NCBI GenBank assembly: GCA_024500155.1
Contig: CM044862.1
Coordinates: 24,636,501 to 24,700,500, forward strand
Direction: 5' to 3'
DNA from: Chenopodium formosanum
Taxonomy: Eukaryota > Streptophyta > Magnoliopsida > Caryophyllales > Amaranthaceae
Length of the DNA: 64,000 nt
A program made the position numbers and the translations under genes. The notes below the pieces were generated by a model that was not told the origin of the DNA, did not search any database, and saw only the letters and a list, made by a program, of their open reading frames with translations. Shown here piece by piece: positions 45,308-57,103 of this stretch; positions within the stretch are counted from its first letter, which is position 1; each line of letters opens with the position of its first letter.

Positions 45308-46720
45308 TTATTTATGCATCATGTCATGGAGTAAGGCAGTTGCTGCACGTTGGTAAGTAGCACCCGCGTTTTTCAACCCGAATGGCATTACCGTGTAGCA
45401 GTAAGTGCTCCATGGTGTTATGAAAGTTGTTTTCTCCATGTCTTCTTCTTCCATGAGAATCTGATTGTAACCTGCGTACCCATCCATGAACGAGAGAAGC
45501 GCGTGATTTGCCGTGTTATCTACCAGAATGTCGATGTGTGGTAAAGGGAAGTCTTCCTTTGGACTTGCCTTATTTAGATCTCGATAGTCGACACACATTC
45601 TTACCCTTTCATCTTTTTTCGGAACTCGGACGACGTTGGTGACCCATTCGGGGTATTTAGATACCTTGATGAAACCTGCAGTTATTTGTTTTTGGACTTC
45701 TTCTTTTATTTTAAGAGCTACGTCGGGTTTCATTCGACGTAACTTTTGTTTTACAGGTTTCATTCCTAGAATTAGTGGTATAGTGTGTTGAGCTATTTCT
45801 CTATTAATACCTGGCATATCTTCGTATGACCAAGCGGATACATCGATAAATTCTTTAAGTAAGTTAATTAAATTGGTTCTTTCTTGTTCGTTAAGTGTTA
45901 GTCCGATTTTAACTTCTCTTTTATTGGTTGAATCACTTGAGATATCAACCGTCACAGTTTCTTCTATTACCGGTGTTTTCTTTTCGAGTGTTTCCATTGC
46001 TTTAATAATTTCTTTGTCTTTTTCATTGTTAGTTAAGCAATGCTCGTCATCTTTGGTTAGAGAAGAACACAAGAAATAAGGAGAAGAAGAAATATTATTA
46101 TACTCTGAGATCATTACATCAAAGAGTGATATGTCCTTAGGGACTTGATCACTAACTATTCTAGGAGAAGAAATAGAGGGGGGAGGTGTTACTACTAAAG
46201 ACCTAGATGACTCTATAGGGAGAAACTCCGACTCAGACTCTGACTCAGACGACTCTTCAAACATTAGTCCTTACCCTGTCGTGATGGATATCTTCCTTCC
46301 ACTTGGAGTAGTCACCTTGATAGTCTTGCGCCATCCTTGTAGTGATCCTTCAGCTGGAGCAATTAGCTTCGAGGGATCGAAGCTTTCGCTTTGTAAGACT
46401 GTTTGAATAAGTGAGGAGTTATCCTCTTTATAAGTTGGCTCATTCTTTTCTCGCCCAAATAGTAATCCCATGACATTAAAGTCAAAGCATGGGGGTGCTT
46501 TCTCCTTATGAAAAGGAGTTGGGATTTCATCTGTGAAATAACAATCCAAGAAAATCTCAAATCCCGGTTGCCTTATGCCGTTTACAACAAATGGCTCGGG
46601 AAATTCATGGCATGGATAGTCCTCTCCTTCTTTTATAAATTGACCATTAAGTGTGAGAGGATACTGATCCATTGGGATTGCTTTCTTTTGAGTGCGAGCG
46701 TCTCTACGTGCCTTTGATTT
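45308..46720 (-). pseudogene. Ogre-M linker and reverse transcriptase, N-terminal part
   Basis: Same reading frame as the gag-protease frame upstream and the palm domain downstream, with in-frame TAA codons at 46723-46721, 46273-46271 and 45310-45308. Residues before 46264 are a Ser/Glu-rich linker. Then EFIDVSAWSYEDMPG (about 45850), VCVDYRDLNKASPKEDFPLPH-type block (about 45600-45535), and MPFGLKNAGATYQRA (about 45390-45345). Each of the three TAA codons stands where relatives have, or probably had, GAA. Confidence 0.85.
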
Positions 46721-49577
46721 TTATTGGGCTCGCTTGAGATCTTTTCGAGTCGGTTCGAAACCAAGTCCGAAAGTGTATAACTTAGGGAGGCCAGGTGACT
46801 CCAGCGGTTTTTCTATTCCCTTCTTCTTTCCTAGGGTCATCCTAGGAAAATGTCCTTGTTTCTTTAGAATAGCATTTACAATCATGTTGGAATAGGGGTC
46901 ATGGCAAAGAGGGGTCCTTTCATCCTCCTGGATTAAGGAGACCTCTTCGTTAAAGCCCCATAAGTCTTCATCATTCTCGTCGTGCTCCACATTAATTATT
47001 GGATTTTCTATAAACTTGATCCTCATAGGCGAAGCATTGATGTTGATAGGAATTCCCCCAACTATGGATTTTACTTGTTGGTGCAGAGATGAGGGGACAA
47101 CCTTTAGGTCATGAAGCCAAGGGTGTCCCAACAGTAGATTGAATGAAGCTTTAATTTCTACTACTTGGAAAGTAGTAGCATGTTCTATTGCTCCCGCCGT
47201 TACATTCATGGTAATTTTACCAAGAGCTTGACGACGAGTGTTGTCGTAGGCCCTTATTCCTTGTGTAGACGGAGTTAAATCTTCATCCCTTATGCCTAGC
47301 ATCCTTGCAGCTCTAAGTGGACAAACGTTGATGGCCGATCCATTGTCTACAAGAGTCATAGGGACGTTCATTCTCTTGCAGACTACCGTGAGGTTTAATG
47401 CCTTGTAATGTTTGTCACCTTCTAGGGGTAAATCCTTGTCAGAAAAGGTGATCAAATTTATTGGACTAGGAAGATCACTCGTGAGGAAGTTGGCCAACCC
47501 CTCAAGAGTGGTGTCAGAACCTATCCCTATTTTGTCCAAGGCATTCATTACAGCCAACTTATGCTCTCGAGATGTTGCCAAAAGTTTCCATACATTCATT
47601 TTAACTTTTGTTTTCTTAAACTGCTTAACGATATCATTGTCTTCAATGATAGGTATAGGAACTTGCTGTGTGGTCGGCATGGGTTGTGTTGAAACGGGAG
47701 GTCGCATTCTCCCGGATCTTATGAGGACGTCTATTGATGAGTCTTCTTCAGTCCAAAAGTCATCCATGGTGTATGTCACGGAAAGTGGAGATCCTACTAT
47801 GTGTTTTAAGTAGACATCTTCTTCATAACTATCCCAAACTCCATTAATACTTGCATCATCTTCTTGTGGAACTTGGACTAGTTTCTTTTCATCAATCATT
47901 TTCTGAATTAAATCCTTAAATTTAAAACAGTTTTCGATAGTGTGACCCCCTGATTGATGATACTGACAGTAATATCTATCTGTCCTTTTCAATGATTCGA
48001 ATGGTCTTGGTTCGAGGGGTTTGATCTCGCCACTCTCGGAGAGCATTTTGAACATTTGTACATATGGGATCCCAATTGGAGTGTAAATTCTATTAGTCTT
48101 CTTGGGTTTTTCAGTGACATGTAAAGGAAATCGCTTTGCCTCATAAGTCGTTCCCATGGGTGTGAATTCTCTCTTAGGTAGATTTTTCGGGAGTGGAATC
48201 TCGTCATATTTCTGATGTAGTTCCTTTATAGCCTTAAGAGCTTCACGTAACAAATGTGATCCTTCCATCTTAGACAGTGTGAGCAAGTAGATATCTTCTT
48301 TACTTGCCGATTCTGGAAGACTATCCATGGCGCCGAAGAAGATCTCCTTGTCTTCTTCAATGGCATGGATTTTTTTGACAAATTTAATGAGAGACGAGGG
48401 GTCAACCTTGTTTTTCTCATCAGAGATAGCCAAGGCATGAGCGAGAGGTGCATTGTCAATGCTTGGCTTCTTACTGGCAGGTGGCAATGGCAGCTTGTTG
48501 TTGTCAATTAAATCTTGGATAGCTTTCTTAAGCTTCCAACAGTTTTTGGTAAGATGGCCCCTACCTAGGTGGTACTTGCAGTGTGCATTGGGGTTCCAAT
48601 TAACCGACCTCTTTTCGACTGGTGAGTCCCCAAATGGTCCAATAGGAGTTATAAGATCTTTTGCATTTAATTGATCAAATGCGGTGTCATAACTCATGCC
48701 AATAGGAGTAAAGTTCCTCCTAAATGGTTTCTTTTTTCCTTGATTGTTCATGGCAAGGACTTCACCTAGGTTAAAAGTGCTAACGTTGTTTGAGTGGGTG
48801 GTTTTGGAAGAAGAAGGATTGTCGTTCTTCTTTCCTTTCCAGCCACTATTGGAGTTATTGTTGGCAGCTTTTAACTTTGCCAGGTCGTCTTCAATATTGA
48901 TTCCAATGTCATAGACGGCCTTGAAGGTATGGAGATTATTTTGATACTTGAGATGCTTGGAGTATGTTTCTTGAAGGTTTTTTATGAATAACCTTACAGA
49001 CTCTTTTTCACTTGGCACCTCAATCATCTTAGCTGAGGTTTCTCTCCATTTGTTAAAGAAAGAGGTGAAGCCTTCATTCTCTTTCTGCTTGAGGATTTCA
49101 AGTTCCCTATGGTCAGTCTCAACTTCAATGTTGCACTTGTATCTATCAACGAAAGCGTTTGCTATGGACTCCCAGGTAGAGGTCTTTTCTTTCTCAAGAG
49201 AAAAGAACCATTGTTGGCAAACGGTCTCGAGAGATAGTGAGAACAGATAGGGGAAAACCTTCTTATCGATACCCTTAATACTCATTATTGTCTCGAAGGC
49301 TCTTAAATGAAAATAAGGGTTGTCGGTTGCTTTGTATTTCGGGATGTCGTTGGCATTAAACTTCTGCGGAAGAAGATCTTTGTCCACCGAGACCCCTTGT
49401 GAACTAATCCCTTGAAACTTTTAGTCGCTAGAGAGCTTGCTTAGACTCTCTTTGAATTTCGAGGTCCATCTGTTGTTGCTTCACGGGATCATCAATTTTA
49501 AGTGTGAGGAGCTTTAGTGTATCAGTCACGGTAACCAATTGGTTCCTAAGCTCATTGACTTCCTCTTGTGTAGCCAT
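46721..49577 (-). pseudogene. Ogre-M gag and protease
   Basis: Begins MATQEEVNELRNQLVTV (ATG at 49577-49575), followed by a frameshift near 49460 and a TAA near 49410. After that the frame is open for about 890 codons to 46721. Gag core with NPYFHLRAFETIMS (about 49325), WRETSAKMIEVPSEK (about 49050) and NIEDDLAK (about 48890). Two Cys-His segments, CKYHLGRGHLTKNC (about 48580) and CQYHQSGGHTIENC (about 47960), look like modified zinc knuckles. Protease with VDNGSAINVCPL (about 47345) and FNLLLGHPWLHDL (about 47135). Forms particles and cleaves the polyprotein. This is the longest open frame in the window. Confidence 0.9.
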
Positions 49578-51246
49578 TATTGTCCTAGCTTTCCTCTTAC
49601 GAGCTATGGGTTTGTCGAAAAGTTGGACTTGTACGAAAAGGTTGTCTTTAATTAACCGTCCTTCCTTTCTTGACCACGCGCTGTAATTTAAACCATTTTG
49701 CGTTTTAATTACTTGACTCGAATCGACTTGACTTTACGGTTTTTAAAGAGAAAAAAAAAATAAAAAATGGGTGCATATTTTTTAGGCAAAAATAATGTGT
49801 ATATTTTTAGGGAACTAAGTATAGTTTTTAAATTGGAGGATTAATATCCGACTTATCCCCCTAAAAAAATGACGGAAAAAACGCGCATACAAGACTCTCT
49901 TAGACATGGTCAAAGTGTGTGTATTGGTGTGTGTGTTGAGTGTAAGTGACATGTTTGGACTCTTGTGTAAGACCATGGGACTTAGTGTCTAAACTCGATC
50001 AATGACTTAACAAAGTATTATTGACAGTAAATTAACCGAATTGATTAGAAAACTGGTCAATTAGACACTAGGTGATGACTCGACCAATAATCCGAACTGT
50101 CGGCAAAACGACAGGACTGGCGTCGCACAGTGTAGTGTAGCGCCAGACGATAGAGCTGTCACTAGGCGCCACTCTCCACAGAGTGGCGCTACAGCTCATA
50201 TTTTGGCGCCAATGCTGGAACTTCAATCTGAGACTGTTTTCGGTGTTATAAATCAACAGGGGTATGCCTAAAGTTGTACTAGGTCAATTCTGATTAAAAT
50301 ATTAGATTTTATTTACTCAAATTAATTAATCAATTTATTAATTAGGAAAAGTTCTTTAAGTCATTAATTTATTAAATCTCAACACAAGTCAAACAAACGG
50401 TTAAAAAATCATAGTATATGCACAACAAATAATGCACAATTAGTCAAGTAGGCACAATATGATGCAATGAGTTTGCAGCCTAACCATGGCTCTAGTTCTC
50501 TAAAGTTTGGGATATGGTTTAGTCGATAGAGGGTCCATGGTTAATTGTCCGGATGCACCGAGCGGAAGCCTAACCGTGAAGGGTTAGCGCGAGTGGATGG
50601 GACACTGTGAGTTTAGAAAAAAACTCGCTTCCATGGTTTGGTGAATTCAACATTCTCGGATGTACCCTTTGTTGCTCAGAGCGTTCAATCAGGTAGATGG
50701 AGCATGAATTCCCAGAGGGTTATGTCCATATATAGAACACATATGGGTTTCAAAAAAGTGAGAAAAACTCAATCGGGAAGTAGGATCGAGCAAACAATGC
50801 GAAAAAGCTGGTCGAAATTAGAACGCATATTTCTGGCTCGGTATTAGAAGAATTTGGCGCCAGCAAACAGAGGTTGGCGCCAGGATTTAGCTGTAGCGCC
50901 TGGCGACATGGCTGTCGTTTTGTGCTACAGTTAAATGTCTGGCGCCAGCTTCTGTTCACTGACACTAATTCCTACATGCCTCATCAGCTTTTGGTGCTCG
51001 ATAAAATTTTCCAGTTTCGCGCAGTGTTATTTCGGTCCTAGTTGTTAAAGATACTTCTCAAATTTTCTACGTTTAAAATCCTATGTTTTTAACTCATTAC
51101 GGATGGTCTTTCCAATGAGATCTTTTTTTATGCATATGACAATAATGTTAATCAAAATTACGCACATGAAATACTTAGAACGTTTCGAGTCTCATCCACT
51201 CATTCTAAATCATTACCGAAACAAATTCAGGAATTAAAATAGAAAT
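49578..51246 (-). other. Leader of Ogre-M
   Basis: Non-coding 1.7 kb between primer site and gag. Contains the CCGTCA/AAGTCGGATA block (49831-49885) and two GGCGCCA clusters (50116-50213 and 50854-50950). A plus-strand TTATAAAT (about 50246-50253) lies next to the first cluster. The 50460-50860 part aligns with 10860-11240 of copy B. Confidence 0.65.
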
Positions 51247-51266
51247 CCTCCCCAGTGGAGTCTCCA
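51247..51266 (-). promoter_or_regulatory. Primer binding site of Ogre-M
   Basis: On the minus strand TGGAGACTCCACTGGGGAGG, five bases after the LTR end CCCTACA. It belongs to the Tat/Ogre primer-site class TGGCGACTCCACTGGGGA. It fixes the element's orientation as minus. Confidence 0.85.
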
Positions 51267-51271
51267 AAAAC

Positions 51272-52099
51272 TGTAGGGAATATTTGAAGCGTTAATCCCC
51301 TAGCTTGAACCCCACTGTGATCATACACTAAAGTACGGTGGCGTCCAAAAGGAAAGAATATAGAGCAAAAGATTCGCAAACAAGTTTTTTAGGAACTTGT
51401 AAACCGTTCACGAGGTAAAGGTTACACCCCTTAACGATCCAAGAGATCGTCAACTCCATAAGGTCTTGAACCAAATAGGGTTCGGGGATGAAGGTACAAA
51501 TCCAACCTAGAAGAGATTGAACCTGCCCTAATAATAGGCCTCTACTTTATTCAGATCGTATTCATGTGCGCTTTCTGACTAACATGCAATCAATAGGTTT
51601 AACCTAAACCTGTTTATCTATGTTGGTTGAATATTAATGCACAAATAAAATATTATTGGCGATCACTTGAATTATAATCATATTAACCCTAAACAAGATT
51701 ATTAATTATCTTATTAAGCATGATTACTAATACAAATTCCCTTTAAACATGCATAAAAGGTGTGATAAAGCAATAATAATAAACATAATCAAGCAACATA
51801 ATATATAATTATAAATATTAATAACAATCAAAACAATTATAAAAAATAATAATGAATCATGTTAAAGCATAATAATAGCAAGATCCTAGGCATGACACTA
51901 ACAAGATTAATAACAAACCCTAGCATGTCACTAAGCAAAAAAAATCAAAGCTTTAACCCTAACATGACACTAACAATCATAAATATTAAGAAGAACATAA
52001 AAGGCATCGTACTTTTAATCATACTTGATATTAAAGTTGCCCTAGACATGATACTAGGAATATTATAATAACAATCTAAACATGAACTCTATATCATAA
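51272..52099 (-). repeat. 5' LTR of Ogre-M, R/U5-side part (828 bp)
   Basis: LTR part next to the primer site, ending (minus strand) in AAATATTCCCTACA. Interrupted by Ath-N at 52099/52100, with the duplicated target CATAA at 52095-52099. Confidence 0.9.
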
Positions 52100-53769
52100 T
52101 GATAACTTGTTATTTGGTATGATTTTAGGGTACTTTTGAACCTTGTTTTCGTGATTATTCGACATCAAAGTTCATTATTTATCCTATTTTTATACAAATT
52201 TTGCACCATCCATGCTTCACGGGTTGTTTGTGTTTTTGATGTAATGTAGCTATTTTTAGCACTATATATGGACGTGATCAAGCATGAGTGAACAAGGAGA
52301 AGGGAAAGCTTGGTTAAAGAGCAATGGAGGAAGAATGATGAGTGCCTTAAAGAGAAATGAAAAGCTTTTGAAAAGTTTTGGAAGGATTTTTGCACTAAGG
52401 TCAACTTCAACTGACCATAACTTTTGTTTTACTCAACATTTGAAGTGATTAAAATTGGAGATTAAAGTTCATCTTAAGATCTTTCCAAAGACTGGTCACA
52501 TGTCTTATTCCGATGAGTAACGAAGAAGTTATGACCTTCCGAAAATAAGCTATTTTGCCAGAAAAGGGCTGCACGTCCGTGCCAATAAGTGGCACGTCCG
52601 TGCAAGTCACTGGACGTCCATGCCAAATGAAGCACGTCCGTGCAAGGTCAGGCAGTAGCTACTGTTTGTATTTTAATAGGTCTGCACGTCCGTGCAACCT
52701 TTGGCACGTCCGTGCCGACCTGTAGACGAGCCCGACTCTTGTTTTCTCCGTCCCTTTTATTTGGGGGTCATATAAATACTCTTCTTAGCTCATTTTGTAC
52801 GAGGAGGATCTTATTAGTGTAGTTTTAGCTTAGGTTAGGTTTTTAGAGAGATAAACTCTCAATTTCTAGAGAGAGAAAGTGTGAAAAACTTGTTGAAAGC
52901 TTGGAATATGAAGAATTGAAGGAAGGAGACTTGAAGATTTGATTATTTCTTGCATTATCAATGAGAATTTCTTACTCTCTCTCTTATTTTATTGCTTTAA
53001 TTACTTATTTTTGTATCTTTTCTAGTTTTATTACTTGTTTATGTTAAATTAGTGTTTGGATTCATGTTCTTAGTAGTTTACTACTTCAGTTTTGCAATTT
53101 AATATGATTTGTGAGTAGTTCTTTGACTTGGGATGGTTGAAACCATTGATGAATTCACAAATACTTGTTTGCATGTGTTGATTTAGTTAATGTGGGATGT
53201 TAATTAGTTGAGCTTAAGTGGTTTCATTGTTAGTTCTTGTAAGTGGCCATTGCAAGAACTATTTATCTAAGCTTTCTCAACGAAGGATCGAGAGATGAAC
53301 TTGAGTTAGCTTCCTTATGCTTAATTGACTTGAAATGCCATGAGGATAGGAATTTCCAGTCAAGGGAATATTTATGTCATCGTGATTATGTTTTAACACT
53401 TGTTTTATGCTTTGTAACCACGAGAGTAGGTTGTATTCATAACTCAAGTAATCCCTCTAGCTTGAGAGAGTAGTTGGGTGCCTTAGATGACTTCCCCTAA
53501 TTTACCCCCAAATTGCTATGTTTTGTATGTTAAATTGTAGCTTGTGAATGACTTAATTGGTGGATACCTTCCCAAGATCCTTTTTTATTATTTTTTGTAG
53601 TTTTTCTTTATAACTCAAAACCCAAAAAGACTTGACTTAGCTTATCACAAATCAATACTTGTTAGTACTCCCCTTAGTCCTTGTGGGATCGACCCTTACT
53701 TGCCCTTTCTACCCATTAGAGAGACCAAGTTAGGTTTTTATCTTTGGTAGGCTCGACGATGGCCTATCA
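52100..53769 (+). repeat. 5' LTR of Ath-N
   Basis: Starts TGATAACTTG and ends GGCCTATCA. Six copies of a GCACGTCCGTGC-type word (52575-52720) precede TATAAATA (52771-52778). Small frames in it (52640-52822, 53243-53473, and 52165-52410 on the minus strand) recur in the other LTR and are not genes. Confidence 0.95.
52566..52778 (+). promoter_or_regulatory. GCACGTCCGTGC array and TATA box of Ath-N
   Basis: Six near-identical, partly self-complementary 12-nt words within about 150 bp, then TATAAATA 50 bp downstream. Duplicated at 57571-57783 in the 3' LTR, where one word reads ACATGTCCGTGC. Confidence 0.7.
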
Positions 53770-53774
53770 AATTT

Positions 53775-53792
53775 TGGCGCCGTTGCCGGGGA
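53775..53792 (+). promoter_or_regulatory. Primer binding site of Ath-N (tRNA-Asp type)
   Basis: TGGCGCCGTTGCCGGGGA, identical to the site in Ath-1 and complementary to the 3' end of plant tRNA-Asp(GTC). Confidence 0.9.
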
Positions 53793-53908
53793 CTTCGGTT
53801 GACATTGGCTAAGTATTGATTAGATGAGTCTAGGTCTTTGTACATATATATATTTTTTTCTCTTTTTATTTTTTTAAATTATTTTTGGGATTTATTCCAT
53901 TGAAATAA

Positions 53909-55294
53909 ATGGCAATTTTTTCCCTTCCCCAATATGAGAATGAAACATTTTGGAGATATTACCATAGGGTTAATGAATATATTGGTTATAATTATGGTGA
54001 TAGTCTTTTAAAAGTGGATATTTGTGAAGTACTTTTTGAAGGTTTAAATGATGAAATGCGAGTTGTTATTGAATCTATGTCCGAGGGTCAATTTATGTCT
54101 AATACTATTAATTAGAATTGGAGTATGTTTGAGTGGCTATCTAAAGATACCTATGATTGGGAGATGGCTAATCACGCGACATATGACCATTTTAATGATG
54201 CAAACTCATTTGAAGAATGCGGTGATAATGTTTTGGATTCTAATGTTTCGAGTTTTGGCGATGCAAATTGTCAAAATTCTCCAAATTTTTTCTTGGATTC
54301 CAATTTTATGTCATGTACTCCTTATGATGTGGCTAATGTGCATAATGTTGACACCTCTTCCCAATGTGATTTTCAAAATTTCTCCCATCCTCAAGAACCC
54401 AAGTCTTCTTTAGAGCTTGCTGTAGAACGTTTTTTGGAGGGTTGTGAAGAGTTTAGGAATCTAATGGACATAAACAACACTTGTGCATCCATGAATCATT
54501 ATAGTGAAGCTTCTAGGGTTCAAATGAATGAAAATGAAAATTTTGAGAAGCCTCTTCTTGAAAAACCTTTGGTTGATGACCATATTTTTCCAAATATCAT
54601 CAATTTGCATAATGAGCCTAATGTGCCATTAATTATGAATGATGACAAAGTTGATGATTGTTTGTTGAATTCCACTAATGATATAGGTCTATTAAAGTCT
54701 AAATGTAATGTTCATGGTATTCTTCAATTTGATTATATTGATGATTATTCAAGAGATGTTGAGGATAACTATCAATTTGGAAAGAGTAGCCTAGATATTC
54801 ATGATGAATTTTGGGAAAGTAAGGATAAAAGGGTTAGAGTGGAGGAAAATCCCTCTTTTGATGAGGACCATAGAGTTGAGAGTGAGGTAATTGTTGAGTC
54901 TTTACCAATTGAACATTCTTTTTTTGAGCCTCATGTCCCTTTCGCAAAAACTCTTGATATTATTGTCTCTATTCCAAACCTTTGCCCCCCTCCTCTTCCC
55001 AAGTTCACTTCACTACATGAGCCTCTGTGTACTTCATTCTATGAATTGCATGACCATTTTCTAACCAATGATACTCAATTTGGTGAATTTGATGTAGATA
55101 TGGTTTTTGATTTACCAAATGAATCTCCAAAGTGTTTTGTTGATAGTTATACTTTTATTTTTCCTTCTTCTTTTCAATCTAGGACCTTTTTTAGATCTTT
55201 TCATTTTTATTTTAGGAAGCTTTGTAAATTAATGTATATTCTTTTCTTCTTCTTATTAAATTTTCTTCTTATTTTTCTGGTTTTAATTTATTAA
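53909..55294 (+). pseudogene. Gag-like protein of Ath-N with hydrophobic C-terminus
   Basis: One frame of about 461 codons from MAIFSLPQYENETFW (53909) to TAA at 55292, with a single in-frame TAG at 54113-54115. The N-terminal 90 residues (FWRYYHRVNEYIGYNYG..., ICEVLFEGLNDEMR, DTYDWEMA) have the layout of the gag core of Athila-type non-autonomous elements. The rest is acidic and Asn/Asp/Ser-rich without recognised domains. The last 20 residues (ILFFFLLNFLLIFLVLI) are a single hydrophobic segment preceded by basic residues, a tail-anchor or membrane-segment pattern. No zinc knuckle. Function unknown; a structural role is inferred from position. Confidence 0.6.
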
Positions 55295-55845
55295 ATGTGT
55301 TCAAGTACATATGATAAGCTCCTTAGGAGTTTGTCAAATTATTTACTAGCTAAGGTCTAGCCAAAGACCGAAAATAAAGGCAAATTTTCTTCCCTTTTTT
55401 TTATTTGTTTATTTTTGAATAATGATGTGCATGGATTTTAATTGTATGATGATTTTAACTAACAAGCTTTATGAAATGATTCTCAATTAGGTACTCTCTA
55501 TGATCTCTCTACTCCAAATTACATCTTATAGTCTCAAATTCACAAGAATTTTGGAGTTTTAATTTTGCTACATTGGAAAGACACAACTTACTCTACCAAA
55601 TTTTGAAGATTTTACGAAGAATTTTGCATCAAATTGAGTAATATCTCTTCCTTTATTCATCTCTTCTCAAGCTATTGATTTTATAATTATTTTTGCCATT
55701 CATTGGTTGCTTGTTTAAGAGTTTGGCTTGGGGCTAGATTTTATTGTATGTTGTGGTTTTTTGTTGTAGTTATAGATGTTGGACTAGATGTACTTGTTGA
55801 GATTGATTGCGTTCCTTCCTTCCCTCTCTCTTGATTATCTCTTCT

Positions 55846-55887
55846 AAGCATTGGGGACAACGCTTCGTCTAAGCTTGGGGGGGGGGG
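55846..55887 (+). promoter_or_regulatory. Internal stem-loop plus G-run in Ath-N
   Basis: AAGCATTG-GGGA-CAACGCTT pairs at 7 of 8 positions (55846-55865), followed by 11 nt (CGTCTAAGCTT) and a run of 11 G. It has the same layout as the module before the 3' LTR but lies 1.2 kb upstream. Confidence 0.65.
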
Positions 55888-57065
55888 TAGCTTCACGCTT
55901 TCATGAAGGGGGGTTGATTGTTAGTTTGATGCTTGAATTTGTTCATAGTTCTACATTTGGATATTCATGCTTTTTCTTCTTTTCTTTATCATAATTTTAA
56001 AAGAAAAAAAAAAGCCCAAGGTGATGAGACTCAAATGACGATGCTTATATGATTTGCTTGCTTGACTCTTGAGTGATGAGTAAAAGTTCTTTTAAAAGGG
56101 TGTATGCTAGAGTTGGGGTCACTTAGAGGCTTATTAATCTTGATTGCATTAGTGTATATGGAATAAAAGCCAATGAATGTTCAATTGCACGTCTAACATA
56201 GGATATTGTCAAATTTGCCCAAAGTAAGATATGTTTGAATCGAATTGCGGTCCCTTGTGCCCTTGATGTGCCTCCTCTCCTCCCCGAAATGAAACTCTAT
56301 AATAAGCCACATGTATCGAATAAAAGAAAGAGCCGCTCACAGTTAAAAGAGGAGAGGGCAATGAATGTTAAAAAAAAAAGAAAAAAAATATAGAAAAAAA
56401 AGGGAGATAAAAAAACTCCTCCAAAATTCTCAAAATTTTTACCTTTTCTTATTTAGAGGTCAACTTGTGGACGCCTCCCACACTTTGTCTATTTTGATGT
56501 TTCTTGTGTAAATTCCCGAGTTAGAGTGTAGTTAAAGGGGATTGGGAGTGCATTTTGGGAGGTGGACTTGTATTTTGAGATTTTATAACCGAAAAAGGGC
56601 TTGTTGCAACTTTGGAATATCTAGATGTGCTCTAATGAACTAGCAAAAGGTCTAAAGAAGTATCCTAGTGCAACCTTGCTTAGTTTTCCTCTTTACCCCC
56701 AACTCATGTGTACATTAGTATGATTGGTAATTCTTGAAAGTTGTTCACTTGTCTTGCTTGTGTCTCATATCCCGATGAGTTGACTTGGGTGGACACAAAA
56801 AAAAACATTGAAATTGTATGCATGATTTTTTTATGATGTGTTGTGGTTTGTGTGAGTTGTGGGTTGAGCTCAGTGGAAACCCTCACGAGATAAAAACTCG
56901 TCCTCTTAGGCGACTTAGGGGTTTAAATTGCTTTTCACTTGTGCTAAAAGTGCTTATGGTTGTTACCATGCGGATTTGTGTTTTTGTGTTTCCTCTTTAT
57001 TACCACTCCTTGGTTTGATCATTAGCAAGTTATCTTCCTTAGCTTCTTGATTTGACATGTTTATT

Positions 57066-57103
57066 TTGCTCGAAGACTAGCAAAAGCTTAGCTTGGGGGG
57101 ATT
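57066..57103 (+). promoter_or_regulatory. Stem-loop and polypurine tract of Ath-N
   Basis: TTGCTCG-AAGA-CTAGCAA (57066-57083): five outer pairs and the closing G-C remain, with one mismatch. 11 nt spacer, then GGGGGGATTT directly before the LTR at 57104. Confidence 0.7.

Larger units (their letters stand above)
55295..57103 (+). other. Ath-N 3' internal region
   Basis: Non-coding, T-rich. Contains an internal stem-loop plus G-run (55846-55887), and the stem-loop (57066-57083) with polypurine tract before the 3' LTR. Short frames at 56704-57018 on both strands are not supported. Confidence 0.6.

Noticed and set aside
52640..53473. Small ORFs duplicated at 57645-58478
   Set aside because: They are LTR sequence of Ath-N present twice, with no domains, and the shared frame is explained by recent duplication at insertion.
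53770..53792. tRNA-like match (GGCGCCGTTGCCGGGG)
   Set aside because: A primer binding site complementary to tRNA-Asp, not a tRNA gene; no cloverleaf sequence follows.
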